Source of the DNA: an uncultured Psychroserpens sp.
GTDB taxonomy: Bacteria > Bacteroidota > Bacteroidia > Flavobacteriales > Flavobacteriaceae
Assembly (NCBI RefSeq): GCF_947503375.1
Contig: NZ_CANNDQ010000004.1
Span: forward strand, 186,001-250,000
DNA length: 64,000 nucleotides
Reading direction: 5' to 3'
Under the pieces are notes generated by a model that saw only the letters and a list, made by a program, of their open reading frames with translations, did no database searches and was not told where the DNA came from. This document shows, one piece after another, positions 16,396-26,347 of the stretch; the stretch's first letter is position 1, and every line of letters starts with the position of its first letter. The position numbers were made by a program, and so were the translations under genes.

Positions 16396-17990
16396 TGAAC
16401 CGACTACTATTCGCATTAGCCTCAGGATTATTACTTGCACTAGGATGGCCAACATATGGTGTCCCTCTTTTACTCTTTGTTGCTTTTGTTCCACTCCTTA
16501 TTGCCGAACATCAAATTAGACAATCAAATGTAAAACGAAAAGCGCTTAAAGTGTTTGGACTGTCTTATTTAACATTTGTAATATGGAACCTCATCACTAC
16601 AAGTTGGTTGCGTTATGCTGATATCTTTGGAGCTAGTTTTGCTGTATTTGTCAATTCTGCTCTTATGGCAACTCTAATTCTAGTTTACCATAAGTATGCA
16701 AAACGATTGTCTTTAAATAGGTCTCTGTTATTTCTGGTTACACTTTGGATTAGTTTTGAAAAGCTACATCTTGAATGGGAGTTTTGTTGGCCTTGGCTAA
16801 ATCTAGGAAATGGTTTTTCTGAACAAATCACATGGATACAATGGTATGAATATACTGGGACTTTTGGTGGTACGCTATGGATACTTCTACTTAATATATT
16901 TGTCTTTAAAGGTGTTTTAAAATATCAAGATAGAAAATCTAAAACTCTTATTAAAAGCTTAGCACTAAGGTTTGCAGCTTTTATTTTGATTCCGATAGGA
17001 ATTTCATTGATCATTTTCAATAATTACAACCATGAAGGCGAAACAATAAATGCTATCGTACTCCAACCTAATATAGATCCTTATTCAGATAAATATAATA
17101 TCTCTAATCTGAAATTCTCCGAATTATTTTTTGAGCTTTCAAATACAAAAATTACAGATACAACTGATTTTGTTATAGCACCTGAAACATTTTTTGCTGA
17201 AAGTGCTAGACTTACAGAATTTGACAATTCGCTATTAAAAAGTAGACTAAAACGTTACGTTTATGACCATCCAAAAGTAAATCTATTAACTGGCATCTCA
17301 TTTATTGATTGGTTTCATGACAAGAGCAAAATTAGAGAAGAAACCAATACTTACAAATTAAGACCGAACACATGGTATGATGATTACAATTCAGCAATAC
17401 TAATTAACTCATCAGACTCTGTAGCTCAATACAACAAATCAAAACTTGTGGTAGGTGTTGAAAACTTTCCATACCAAAGTATTTTAAAGCCAATTGTTGG
17501 TGATGCACTAATTGATCTAGGAGGAACGGTTGCTATGAAAACCACACAAGATTATAGAAGCGTATTTACCTCATCAAATGGTAAATTCAAAGCAGCACCT
17601 ATTATCTGCTATGAATCTGTTTATGGCGAATTTGTAACAGGTTATGTAAGAAATGGTGCAAATTTTTTAACTATTGTTACCAATGATGCTTGGTGGAATG
17701 AGACTCAAGGTCATAAACAACATTTGAGCTATTCAAGACTGAGAGCTATAGAAACAAGACGTGAAATTGCGAGAAGTGCTAATACTGGGATTTCAGCATT
17801 TATAAACGCTAAGGGTGAAATTATTAAAAGCTTAAACTATAATAAAAAAGGAGCCTTAGCAGGTCAAATAACCACTAATGAAAAACTTACATTCTATGTA
17901 AAAGCTGGTGATTATATCGCAAGGATTAGCGTTTTTATTATGCTATTTGTTTTTTTAATTGGCTTTTTTAGAAAGAAAAGGCAAACCTAA
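16395..17990 (+). CDS. lnt: Apolipoprotein N-acyltransferase
   Basis: Lnt adds the third acyl chain to the N-terminal cysteine of lipoproteins at the inner membrane. The N-terminal 210 residues hold six or more helices. The carbon-nitrogen hydrolase domain follows with the catalytic triad E264 (APETFF), K350 (NKSKLV) and C405 (IICYESVYGE). The length of 531 is normal. It starts with GTG overlapping the last base of the PorV-like stop. It is convergent with the polysaccharide cluster, with only 17 bases between stops. Confidence 0.95.
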   Translation: MNRLLFALASGLLLALGWPTYGVPLLLFVAFVPLLIAEHQIRQSNVKRKALKVFGLSYLTFVIWNLITTSWLRYADIFGASFAVFVNSALMATLILVYHKYAKRLSLNRSLLFLVTLWISFEKLHLEWEFCWPWLNLGNGFSEQITWIQWYEYTGTFGGTLWILLLNIFVFKGVLKYQDRKSKTLIKSLALRFAAFILIPIGISLIIFNNYNHEGETINAIVLQPNIDPYSDKYNISNLKFSELFFELSNTKITDTTDFVIAPETFFAESARLTEFDNSLLKSRLKRYVYDHPKVNLLTGISFIDWFHDKSKIREETNTYKLRPNTWYDDYNSAILINSSDSVAQYNKSKLVVGVENFPYQSILKPIVGDALIDLGGTVAMKTTQDYRSVFTSSNGKFKAAPIICYESVYGEFVTGYVRNGANFLTIVTNDAWWNETQGHKQHLSYSRLRAIETRREIARSANTGISAFINAKGEIIKSLNYNKKGALAGQITTNEKLTFYVKAGDYIARISVFIMLFVFLIGFFRKKRQT

Positions 17991-18007
17991 TGTCATCATT
18001 AAAAACA

Positions 18008-19402
18008 CTATTGACCTCGATAATACAAAATTGTGCTTAGGGTCTTGACTACAATATTCAAATCTAAAAAAATACTTCTGTGCTTTATGTAGAACAAATC
18101 ATACTGTAGTTTGGTTAAACTATCATCTACCGAAGACCCATACCTAGTGTTTACTTGTGCCCAACCTGTAAGTCCAGGCTTCACAATATGCCTGGTTTCA
18201 TAAAATGGAATTATTCTTGACAATTCATTTACAAAAAACGGACGTTCAGGTCTTGGTCCTATAATACTCATTTCACCTTTTAAAACGTTGATAAATTGTG
18301 GTATTTCATCCAATCGAGAACGTCTTAAAAACTTTCCAAAAGTAGTAACTCTAGTATCATTCTTCTGTGCCCACTTAGCACCTTCACGTTCAGCATTTAC
18401 AATCATACTTCTTAACTTGACAATGCTGAAAATTTTTCCATTCTTTCCAACACGTTCTTGAGAATAAAATAAAGGTCCTTTGTTGGCAATGGTATTACCT
18501 ATGATAATAAACGGAATAAGAAGTAACCCAAAACAAAGCCCAAAAACAGAAAATAAAATATCAAATGTACGATGGAAAAATAAATAGAGTGTATTTTGAT
18601 TACTTCTACTAAACGGGAAATATTTATAAAAATCCTTACCAACAAATTGTATTGGCACTCGATATGTTATTTCTTCATATACTTGTGTGTATTCTCTAAT
18701 TGTAAAACCATGCTCTAATAAGTTGATCAGGTCATGATATATTTCAGGCGTAATCGTCTCAGAGTCATAACTTGCAACAAGTATTTCAGAGATTTTTTCT
18801 TTATAAATAACCTCCATAAGTTCGTGTGGCTGAAACTCTTTAAGACCTTTAAATTTTATTGGTGATTCTGTCTCTTTTTCACAATTTATAAACCCAATAA
18901 TCTTATAATTAGGGTCTGTTTCTCTTAATGGTTTTATAATGTTTTCAATGTTTGATATCTCGCCTACTAAAAGTACTTTTTTGTAGAATCTTGGTGAGGT
19001 AATGAACGTTATATATGCTAAACGCCACAAGAATACCATAACAATGATAACCAAATAAAAATAAACAATTTGCAATCTGTTTTCGGGTAGAAAAGGCGTG
19101 AAAAAAGGAGTTAAGAGATAAAACAGAACTGTTGTTGATGCTGTGATGACAATGTTCCTAAAGACCACATCTAGTTTGCTGGATTTTTGTAGATCGTATA
19201 TCTCAAAAATAGTTCCAAAAACAGTGATATAAAGCGTTAAAAAAATTAAAGCAACAGCATTCTCATTATTAACGGTTAAGTAATCATAATCTAAAAATAA
19301 CTCAATCCCGTAGAGACCAGCAAAAATGAATACAATATCAAGGATTCTTAGCAGAATCTTGCGCTCAGAAATTTCAAAATGTATATCTTTTTTCTTACTC
19401 AT
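18008..19402 (-). CDS. WcaJ-type polyprenyl glycosylphosphotransferase (initiating sugar transferase)
   Basis: This 464-residue enzyme transfers the first sugar phosphate to undecaprenyl phosphate. The N-terminal half has four membrane helices and a Rossmann-like CoA-binding region (KVLLVGEISNIENI). The C-terminal domain has the reentrant helix, KLRSMIVNAER, the catalytic pair in RRSRLDEIPQFINVLKGEM and SIIGPRPERP. I took the ATG at 19402 (MSKKKDIHFE); the longer frame would begin with a GTG at 19417. It is the last gene of the minus-strand polysaccharide train and the second initiating transferase of the cluster. Confidence 0.93.
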   Translation of the reverse strand: MSKKKDIHFEISERKILLRILDIVFIFAGLYGIELFLDYDYLTVNNENAVALIFLTLYITVFGTIFEIYDLQKSSKLDVVFRNIVITASTTVLFYLLTPFFTPFLPENRLQIVYFYLVIIVMVFLWRLAYITFITSPRFYKKVLLVGEISNIENIIKPLRETDPNYKIIGFINCEKETESPIKFKGLKEFQPHELMEVIYKEKISEILVASYDSETITPEIYHDLINLLEHGFTIREYTQVYEEITYRVPIQFVGKDFYKYFPFSRSNQNTLYLFFHRTFDILFSVFGLCFGLLLIPFIIIGNTIANKGPLFYSQERVGKNGKIFSIVKLRSMIVNAEREGAKWAQKNDTRVTTFGKFLRRSRLDEIPQFINVLKGEMSIIGPRPERPFFVNELSRIIPFYETRHIVKPGLTGWAQVNTRYGSSVDDSLTKLQYDLFYIKHRSIFLDLNIVVKTLSTILYYRGQ

Positions 19403-19437
19403 TATACTAAATTGCACGTAAATATAATAAGATAAGG

Positions 19438-20466
19438 CTAACTATTACTAGTAATATTAGGTAATACTTTAAACCAAAGAGGTTTTATTTGACTCCAATC
19501 AAATGTTTCAACTTTTTGTCTTGCTTCATGAATCATATCCTGTCTTTTTTTAGGGTTTTCCATAACAGAAATAATTGCTTCTACCATGAGTTCTGTGTCA
19601 TCTGGTTCAACCAATAGACCATCAACTCTATTTTTAATAAGATAAGGCATTCCTCCAACATTTGTAGATATAATTGGTAAACCCAAAGCCATTGCTTCAA
19701 TAACACTTACAGGTGTATTATCAAAGTTTGTGGTATTTATAAAAATATTATATGCTTTAGAAACTGATATCCACTCTTGTTTTTTCAGTTTTCCAGTAAA
19801 ATCAACTTCTAAATTAAGATCTGAAGCTAGTTGCTTTACTTGGCTTAGTGTTCCATCAGCATTAGGACCAACCATACATAATGTTGCTTTAGGATATGTT
19901 TTTTTTAATCGATGTAAAACATGAATTGCTAATTCTGGGTTGTATATTTTTGAGAATGACCTTACCCAAAGCAGCCTAGGTGTATCAAACGTTTTAGTTT
20001 GGAATGGATACTCATTTATTTTTATCGTATTTGGAATATGAGTCACATTTTGATAGCCAAATGCCTCAAATTCCTTTTTTAAAAATAATGAAGGTGACAC
20101 ATTAATTTGTGCATTATTGAAAATTAAATTGCTAAACCTAGGGTTCTGTTTTAATCTTAAAGATAAATTACCGCCTCTTAATATAGGAATATACTTCAAC
20201 TTACACACTCTAGCTAGTTGACTTATAAACAGGGCAAAATAAAAATTTTGTGTGCTATATGTATCAATTAATACACATGAAACGTTTTTTCTTACCTTTA
20301 ATAAGGTGAAGAGCATATCACATAACCTCAAGAATTTGTTAGTTTTTCCTGAGGTATAAATAACTTTGTAATGCTCACTCTCAAGTAATGAACCTAGCGT
20401 ATGAATAGCAGTAATATTCGTATTGCTACTAAATAACCTATTACCAACGTAAAGAATTGATTTCAT
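19438..20466 (-). CDS. Glycosyltransferase, GT4-like
   Basis: The 342 residues fold as two Rossmann-like halves. The C-terminal domain has PRLLWVRSFSKIYNPELAI, FTGKLKKQEW and NTPVSVIEAMALGLPIISTNVGG, the nucleotide-sugar site of GT4 enzymes. The first Glu of the usual E-x7-E motif is Asn here, a substitution seen in this subgroup. The acceptor and donor cannot be read from sequence. It lies between the WcaJ-like gene and the transglutaminase-like gene, about 35-50 bases from each. Confidence 0.88.
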   Translation of the reverse strand: MKSILYVGNRLFSSNTNITAIHTLGSLLESEHYKVIYTSGKTNKFLRLCDMLFTLLKVRKNVSCVLIDTYSTQNFYFALFISQLARVCKLKYIPILRGGNLSLRLKQNPRFSNLIFNNAQINVSPSLFLKKEFEAFGYQNVTHIPNTIKINEYPFQTKTFDTPRLLWVRSFSKIYNPELAIHVLHRLKKTYPKATLCMVGPNADGTLSQVKQLASDLNLEVDFTGKLKKQEWISVSKAYNIFINTTNFDNTPVSVIEAMALGLPIISTNVGGMPYLIKNRVDGLLVEPDDTELMVEAIISVMENPKKRQDMIHEARQKVETFDWSQIKPLWFKVLPNITSNS

Positions 20467-20516
20467 TTTTGAACAAGCAAATTCATATTTGAGACAATAT
20501 TACGGAAACGTAGAAC

Positions 20517-21350
20517 TTAAGAAAACAAAAACTGTCTAAAATCAAAGATTTTCTTGTAATCATGTAATGGAAATTCATATCTATAGCTCTTTCCTTTCAG
20601 ATAAATAAGAAAATGTATGACGAAAACTGGTAAATAGCCTCTATATCGATCTAAGTATTTATCGTACAGACTATTTTTATAGTTTAAAATAACAAAAGGA
20701 ATCGTAGCTGGATCTTTATATAGCAAATCTAATAAATTAACTTTAATAGGCATGCCTTTTAAAAAACAATCATAACTCAATCTATTGTTATCTTTAGCAT
20801 TCAGTTCAAACCATTCTAGCACAGATAAGTAAATATCTTTATCATTTTTAAAAACAATACAATGCGAAATGTCTACCATAACCCATTTATTGAGTTCACT
20901 TATATAAACCTCATTGAATGAATGACCTCCAAATTTTTTATTGAACGGATAGTGAGTAATTCCCCATTCTTTAACTCTTAAATTGTTAATGACACAAAAA
21001 TTATTAAATATTTGCACCAAATCACTACAAACACCTCCATCATTGTTCAACATCTGTTTAAGTGCTAATTCGGACGATAAGCTAAGACCTCTACCTCCTG
21101 TTATATTTAAGCGCAACCAAGATACAATAGTTTGCATCTTTTGCATATCTGAAGCATCTTCCTGATCCTGAAATATTTCATCATTGATATCAAAAAATAA
21201 CTTAGGGATATCATCTAAAGAATTTACCTTATTATAAAACAAATCGTCAACTAAATTTTTAGAAGTGCTTTTTGACAATAGCTTAAAACGCATGAAATAT
21301 AAAAAAGGATGTCTTTTAAAGATCCATATAAATCGTTTTTTTAGTCGCAA
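20517..21350 (-). CDS. Transglutaminase-like (papain-fold) protein in the polysaccharide cluster
   Basis: The 277-residue protein contains the transglutaminase-core triad in order: C108 in NDGGVCSDL, H143 in FGGHSFNEVY and D160 in WVMVDIS. The surrounding helix-strand pattern fits. No cleaved signal peptide is clear; the first 20 residues are basic and aromatic. The frame starts with TTG at 21350; an ATG at 21293 (MRFKLLSK) is an alternative and would leave the triad intact. Such proteins may hydrolyse or ligate amide bonds. Its role beside polysaccharide genes is not known. Confidence 0.8.
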   Translation of the reverse strand: MRLKKRFIWIFKRHPFLYFMRFKLLSKSTSKNLVDDLFYNKVNSLDDIPKLFFDINDEIFQDQEDASDMQKMQTIVSWLRLNITGGRGLSLSSELALKQMLNNDGGVCSDLVQIFNNFCVINNLRVKEWGITHYPFNKKFGGHSFNEVYISELNKWVMVDISHCIVFKNDKDIYLSVLEWFELNAKDNNRLSYDCFLKGMPIKVNLLDLLYKDPATIPFVILNYKNSLYDKYLDRYRGYLPVFVIHFLIYLKGKSYRYEFPLHDYKKIFDFRQFLFS

Positions 21351-21490
21351 GGGAAGTTTTTATATTAATAACTCGATAAAAATAAATATTTTTTTCAATC
21401 TACCTATTAATTTAAAATTATAATTATGTATTAATCAGTGAACTACTATTAATTACCGCTGAAAAGTTATTTATAATGTTAGAGAGAAAA
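21351..21490. other. 140-base AT-rich spacer without a gene
   Basis: This is the longest gap inside the polysaccharide train. I see no ORF, convincing hairpin or perfect TAnnTTTG element; a TATTTTTA on the minus strand is only a weak promoter candidate. Confidence 0.5.
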
Positions 21491-22852
21491 TCAAGGCTTA
21501 TTTTCAATTCTTCTCTTTCGTAGGTAAGGCTTACTTTTTACAACTTGTAATAATGCTAGTGCATAAATAAATGCTGGCGCAGATATTCGCATTGAAGAGT
21601 GGTTTATCGTTGCAAACCAAAAACATAAAAACGCATAAAAATAGTAATTGCGCTTATTTCTAGCTCTAAAATCCAAAGGCTTTACAAGTAAAATTAATAA
21701 AATTGCCACGCCAAAAATACCGTGCTCAGCTAATGTTCTGCTCACTTCACTATGCGATGTAACACCTTGACCATCAATTTCATACCTGCTATCTTTTGCT
21801 CGGCTTGAACCAATTCCCAAAAATGGATTAGAAATGAAGCCTTCAAGTTCATTAATAAACAGTTCGCCTCTACCTGTAGTCACATCTTTTTTCTCTCTTC
21901 CTAAATGATCTTTGTTAGCATATCGCAATTCTATTAATCCATCTGTCTGATTGGTACTTATAAACCATGTAGCTACCATACTAAAACCAAAAATAAGTAC
22001 TAAAAACGAAATTTCCCTTTTTCGTTTCTTGGAGACTGTAGAGTAATAGACAACTAAAAAAGCAATCATCATTATTAAAGCTGCTAACACGCCTCCTCTA
22101 CTAAATGTAACTACAGCTCTAAAAGAAATGAGAATCAATAATGATACATTTAATATTTTCAATCCTAAGTTTGGAGACTTATTAAAGAAACGCACTGTAG
22201 CTATAAACATTCCTAAACCTAAAACTGTGGCAACCTGATTTGGTCCAAAACCACCAGAAGTGGCGCGATTAGATGCTGTATTTGAAAGCACATCTCCTAC
22301 ACTTGGTGTATACAAAAACAAATACGTTGTTAGCGATATAATGGGTAAGAAAACATAAAGTAATACTTCTGATAACTGATTTATAGTTACTTTCTTATCG
22401 TAACAAAATAGTGCTGCCATACCTAAACATATCGGACCACTAAGTACAAAGGCAATATTAGTTCTAAAGTTAGCATCAAAACTAAGAGTTGTAGAGGCTA
22501 CAAATATTGAAGGGACTAAAAACATCATATACAGAAAATAAGGGTAGCCTTTGCCAGATAAGCCTTTATAAAACATACCAATACTAACAAATACAATTAC
22601 CAAATATTTTGAAGCTTCATAAGAAATTGCACCTCTAGTCATTCTTAATAGTACTTCAGCACCAACAAAATAGGCACATGCTTGAAGTACCTTTTCAATT
22701 TTCTTGTTTTCAGGGGAAATTATTACAGTAACAAATAAGTATGATAATGCTGCCCAAAAATAAATCTTTGCTAAAAATTCATTGAAATATATAGCTACGC
22801 CAATAAGTACATGAAGCAATATCGATACTGGATATGTAAGATTATATTTCAA
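21491..22852 (-). CDS. O-antigen ligase / Wzy-like polymerase
   Basis: The 453-residue membrane protein has about eleven helices and one large periplasmic loop. The loop carries TTGRGELFINELEGFISNPFLGIG and, soon after, SHSEVSRTLAEHG, the Wzy_C / O-antigen ligase pattern with the conserved His. It could polymerise repeat units (Wzy) or attach a finished polymer to lipid A-core (WaaL); with an ABC exporter in the same cluster, a ligase role is plausible. It overlaps the upstream glycosyltransferase by four bases. Confidence 0.9.
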   Translation of the reverse strand: MKYNLTYPVSILLHVLIGVAIYFNEFLAKIYFWAALSYLFVTVIISPENKKIEKVLQACAYFVGAEVLLRMTRGAISYEASKYLVIVFVSIGMFYKGLSGKGYPYFLYMMFLVPSIFVASTTLSFDANFRTNIAFVLSGPICLGMAALFCYDKKVTINQLSEVLLYVFLPIISLTTYLFLYTPSVGDVLSNTASNRATSGGFGPNQVATVLGLGMFIATVRFFNKSPNLGLKILNVSLLILISFRAVVTFSRGGVLAALIMMIAFLVVYYSTVSKKRKREISFLVLIFGFSMVATWFISTNQTDGLIELRYANKDHLGREKKDVTTGRGELFINELEGFISNPFLGIGSSRAKDSRYEIDGQGVTSHSEVSRTLAEHGIFGVAILLILLVKPLDFRARNKRNYYFYAFLCFWFATINHSSMRISAPAFIYALALLQVVKSKPYLRKRRIENKP

Positions 22853-23994
22853 AAGTCATATATAGAATTCATAATACGTTCAACATAATAGCCATAAGTG
22901 AATTTTTTTGCCATAGCATGATTTGTTCTAATCATAGTATCATACTTCTCATCAGTTAGTTTAAGACTTCTTTGAATTGTGTCTTTTATGTGATTCACCT
23001 CTTGAGAAGCTATTAAAAATCCATTTTTATCATCAACAACATACTGATCAATACATGATATTTTGGTTACCAAAGGGATACAACCATAATTCAAGGCTTC
23101 ACTTATAACTTTAGGAAATCCTTCACTCTTTGATGGCAAGGTAATAAATTGAGAAGTTTTATAAATATTAATTACTTCAGACTTTTGCAACGTGCCATGA
23201 AAGACAACATTTAATTGATAAAGTTTAGTAATAGCTACTAACTGATCTTTCAACTTACCATCACCTACAACATGTATGGTATCATAAGCTGATCTTTCTA
23301 TACCTGCAAATGCTTTCAATAGTGGTGAAACCCCTTTATTTGCATTTAAGTTTCCTATAAAGCAATAATTAGGTTTTGCTTGAAATATCTTTTCTGAAAC
23401 CATAGCCTCCCCAAGTACTCGGTCATCACTTGTTAAACACGGATTTTCAAAAGCTAAAATATGTTTTTCTTGATTTGGCCATTGCCCATTGACAGTAACT
23501 TTAGTAGGTGCTTTGAGCTTCTTTAATAAATTTCTTTGATAGTTATAGGTATATGATGTGCTATCGACCCAGCTTCCAGCGTATTTAAACCAAAATTGCT
23601 TGTCTTTATATTTTTTTGATAAATGCATTGCAATCAATGCTGGGTTTGAAGGTGCTCTTACATGAATATAATTATGTTTTTTCAACTCATTATTAATGAT
23701 ACTATACATCTTAGGATACTGAGTTAAAATATCTAATTTATCTGTAATATTCGGGCCCTCAGTAGACTTCAAGAAGATTGTTCTAATGTGTTGATGTGTG
23801 ATCTTTTGATAAGATCTATTATGTGATTGATTGGGTTTATTGAAACCAATCCATGTAATAGTTTTAAAATAATGTGCTAAATATTCTAATTCTCTTAATA
23901 CTGGACCAAAAGCAAACACGTGACCAACTTCTTCAAACATACCTGTGTCTGAAATAACTAAGAGTTTAGAATCTTTTGGTACACGCTTAAGCAT
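22849..23994 (-). CDS. Glycosyltransferase, GT4 family
   Basis: The 381-residue protein has a GT4 C-terminal domain: NYCFIGNLNANKGVSPLL, HVVGDGKLKDQL and PSKSEGFPKVISEALNYG, with both Glu of E-x7-E present. The start at 23994 overlaps the upstream GT by 37 bases; a later start is possible, but the first strand (KLLVISDTGMFEEV) would then be damaged. It ends by overlapping the polymerase/ligase start by four bases. The sugar specificity is unknown. Confidence 0.9.
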   Translation of the reverse strand: MLKRVPKDSKLLVISDTGMFEEVGHVFAFGPVLRELEYLAHYFKTITWIGFNKPNQSHNRSYQKITHQHIRTIFLKSTEGPNITDKLDILTQYPKMYSIINNELKKHNYIHVRAPSNPALIAMHLSKKYKDKQFWFKYAGSWVDSTSYTYNYQRNLLKKLKAPTKVTVNGQWPNQEKHILAFENPCLTSDDRVLGEAMVSEKIFQAKPNYCFIGNLNANKGVSPLLKAFAGIERSAYDTIHVVGDGKLKDQLVAITKLYQLNVVFHGTLQKSEVINIYKTSQFITLPSKSEGFPKVISEALNYGCIPLVTKISCIDQYVVDDKNGFLIASQEVNHIKDTIQRSLKLTDEKYDTMIRTNHAMAKKFTYGYYVERIMNSIYDF

Positions 23995-25019
23995 TTGCCT
24001 AGATAGTTTTCCTTTGAATAATTAGCGGTATAAATATACTGTATTTTATTGCGCATTTTAGTATGATATTGCGCATTTGAAATTAATTTCATTATTACTG
24101 CTTTCCAAGTATCAACCTTAAAATCGCTTTGAATTAATTCATAAGAATTAGATTTCAAAACCTCAGCGACTTCTCCTGTATCATACATAACGAAAGGCAA
24201 TTGTTTTGACAAGTATTCAATTGCAACCAATGGTCCAGTTTCAGAACTTGAACAATGTAATCCTAGCATGTAATTATGTATTAATGGGCTTACGTTTATC
24301 ACATTAGTTATAAGGGTTATTTGATTTTCTACACCAACTGTCTCAATCTCTTTAAGTATCGTATTATAATAATGCTGGTCTACTATTCTACCATAAAGAT
24401 CTATCTTTAGTTCCTTTGGTAGTTGTGCTATCAATTCGACCAAAAATTCATAATTTTTCTGAGGTCTGAAATTGCCAATAACTATAATCTTTGCCGACGA
24501 ATTATTTGTAATGTTATCTGACCCATTTAAAATAATATTCCCTAAAAGTGTTACAAACCCATTTAATTTATGTGCTCTTGCCCAATTTACTAATGACTGA
24601 CTAACTCCAACGTAAGCATTGCACGATCTGATAGCATATTTTAGATAAGGTGTTATTGTTGTATCTGAATCAATACGCCCAAAATGGTCATGGAATACTA
24701 TTTTATATGACCTGAAAAAAGGAAATAAAAATCGAGTCAAAGCAACATAACGAAGTACATGTCTTGAATGAATATGAATGATATCAAATTGCTTCAGAAC
24801 CTTATTCAGTTTAATTAAAGTAAGTGGATTGAATTTGTTTTCCCTTCTAAGATAAATCACATCTATACCTTGTGATGTCAATTCTTCATCTAGGTCACCT
24901 TCATCTAATAAGCATAAAAACTTAACAGACACGCTTGGATGTAGAAGCATGGTTAAATCTACAGCAACGCGTTCTGCGCCACCAACATTAAGCTTGTCTA
25001 TTATTTGAAGAACTTTCAT
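23958..25019 (-). CDS. Glycosyltransferase, GT4 family
   Basis: The N-terminus MKVLQIIDKLNVGGAERVAVDL is a classic GT4 opening with the glycine loop (GGAE). The C-terminal site shows SSSETGPLVAIEYLSKQLPF, with E-x7-E. The 353 residues are typical. It overlaps the upstream GT2-like gene by four bases and the downstream GT4 by 37 bases, so the three are translated together. Confidence 0.92.
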   Translation of the reverse strand: MKVLQIIDKLNVGGAERVAVDLTMLLHPSVSVKFLCLLDEGDLDEELTSQGIDVIYLRRENKFNPLTLIKLNKVLKQFDIIHIHSRHVLRYVALTRFLFPFFRSYKIVFHDHFGRIDSDTTITPYLKYAIRSCNAYVGVSQSLVNWARAHKLNGFVTLLGNIILNGSDNITNNSSAKIIVIGNFRPQKNYEFLVELIAQLPKELKIDLYGRIVDQHYYNTILKEIETVGVENQITLITNVINVSPLIHNYMLGLHCSSSETGPLVAIEYLSKQLPFVMYDTGEVAEVLKSNSYELIQSDFKVDTWKAVIMKLISNAQYHTKMRNKIQYIYTANYSKENYLGKCLSVYQKILNS

Positions 25020-26341
25020 GATAGAGTTTCAATACTTGGTCCTTGAGCAATTTTCTTACTTGCTAATTGCCATGACTTCATCACTTGATATAAAACTAAA
25101 GGTACTAACAAAACAGAAATTAAACCGCCTAACAACAATACTGGTCTATTTTTTTTAAATTGATATGGTAAGATTGAAAATGGTATCGTTCGTAATAAAG
25201 CAAGTCTAGTGGCCTTATTTCCAAAATAACGTCTATAAAAATAAATGACGCTAGGTATTGGTTTAGGCGCCAAAAATGAGGATGGCCTAAAAGCATCCCA
25301 ACTTCCCATTTCTCGTAATCCACCAGTTCCTGCTTTTACGTCAATACATGAGGCATAGGGATTTGAAATACATCTAACACCATCAAGATAGGCTCTCATA
25401 CCAAATTCACCATCTCCCATGCGTTGCTTTTCAAATTGTCTATCAAATAGGCCAATACGCTTAAAAACATCTTTATACAACATAGAATTACCAGTAGCAA
25501 ATTGAGATGCAATGGCATAGAATGAACGCTCGTGTGGAATTTGCTTCCCTTTAGGATAAAACACTCCTGCTGACACTTTTGCATCAAAAAAATCTAAGCA
25601 CTCAATATGCTTTCTAATCCAATCAGGCTGTATTTCTACATCATCTTCAGACAAAGCAATAAGCTTGCCTTTAGCAACCTTTACAGCTGTATTTCTAGCT
25701 AACCACAATGCTTTTTCTTCTTGGTAAATAAGGTTGATCTCTAGATTGAAATCTGAATAAAAATCTGGATCAAAAGGCTCAGATTGATCAACAACGATAA
25801 CTTCAAAGTTCTTGTAGTCTTGTAGTTCGAAGTCTTTTAGTATCTGTTTTAAATACGCATACCTATTTAGCGTAGGTATAACGACACTTACTTTTGGATT
25901 TTCAGCTATCAAACTAGAAGTAAAAGTCTTATAATCAGCACAGTGAATAGGTGGATTTTTAGTGATTCTTTTTACACTTCTCGTAGAAAACCACCCTGAA
26001 AGTTCTTTAAAAGGGTTATGAAAAGAGAATAGCCTTAAAATGAGGATATAAAAGACCCAAGCAGAATTAAAATACTTGCGAATAAACAGATAATTATCTG
26101 AAACTGGTAACCTTTCAAAACTTGTGTAGGTTGGCTCTTTACCTATATACCCTCTTTGTATGGCTTGCCATGACAAGTCATAATCACGGGCTTTATTTGT
26201 TTTAAAGCGTTGGTCTCTATCCAATTGATTTAGAACATCTTCTGGCAGTAAATTGGTTTGAGGAAAAATCGTTTGACCACTTTGGTTAGGTAACCTAAAA
26301 TAGTGAGTAGGTTGTACGTATTTTAAAAACCTAAATGGCAT
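25016..26341 (-). CDS. Glycosyltransferase, GT2-like with long N-terminal extension
   Basis: A GT2 domain starts only around residue 150 (KVSVVIPTLNRYAYLKQIL), followed by VVDQSEP, LWLARNTAV and the metal-binding region LSEDDVEIQPDW. The first 145 residues match no family I recognise; they include a hydrophobic patch (WVFYILILRLFSF). A C-terminal helix (LLLGGLISVLLVPLVLYQ) suggests membrane attachment. The 441-residue length is well above the 280-330 of simple GT2 enzymes. Confidence 0.88.
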   Translation of the reverse strand: MPFRFLKYVQPTHYFRLPNQSGQTIFPQTNLLPEDVLNQLDRDQRFKTNKARDYDLSWQAIQRGYIGKEPTYTSFERLPVSDNYLFIRKYFNSAWVFYILILRLFSFHNPFKELSGWFSTRSVKRITKNPPIHCADYKTFTSSLIAENPKVSVVIPTLNRYAYLKQILKDFELQDYKNFEVIVVDQSEPFDPDFYSDFNLEINLIYQEEKALWLARNTAVKVAKGKLIALSEDDVEIQPDWIRKHIECLDFFDAKVSAGVFYPKGKQIPHERSFYAIASQFATGNSMLYKDVFKRIGLFDRQFEKQRMGDGEFGMRAYLDGVRCISNPYASCIDVKAGTGGLREMGSWDAFRPSSFLAPKPIPSVIYFYRRYFGNKATRLALLRTIPFSILPYQFKKNRPVLLLGGLISVLLVPLVLYQVMKSWQLASKKIAQGPSIETLS

Positions 26342-26347
26342 ATACTA

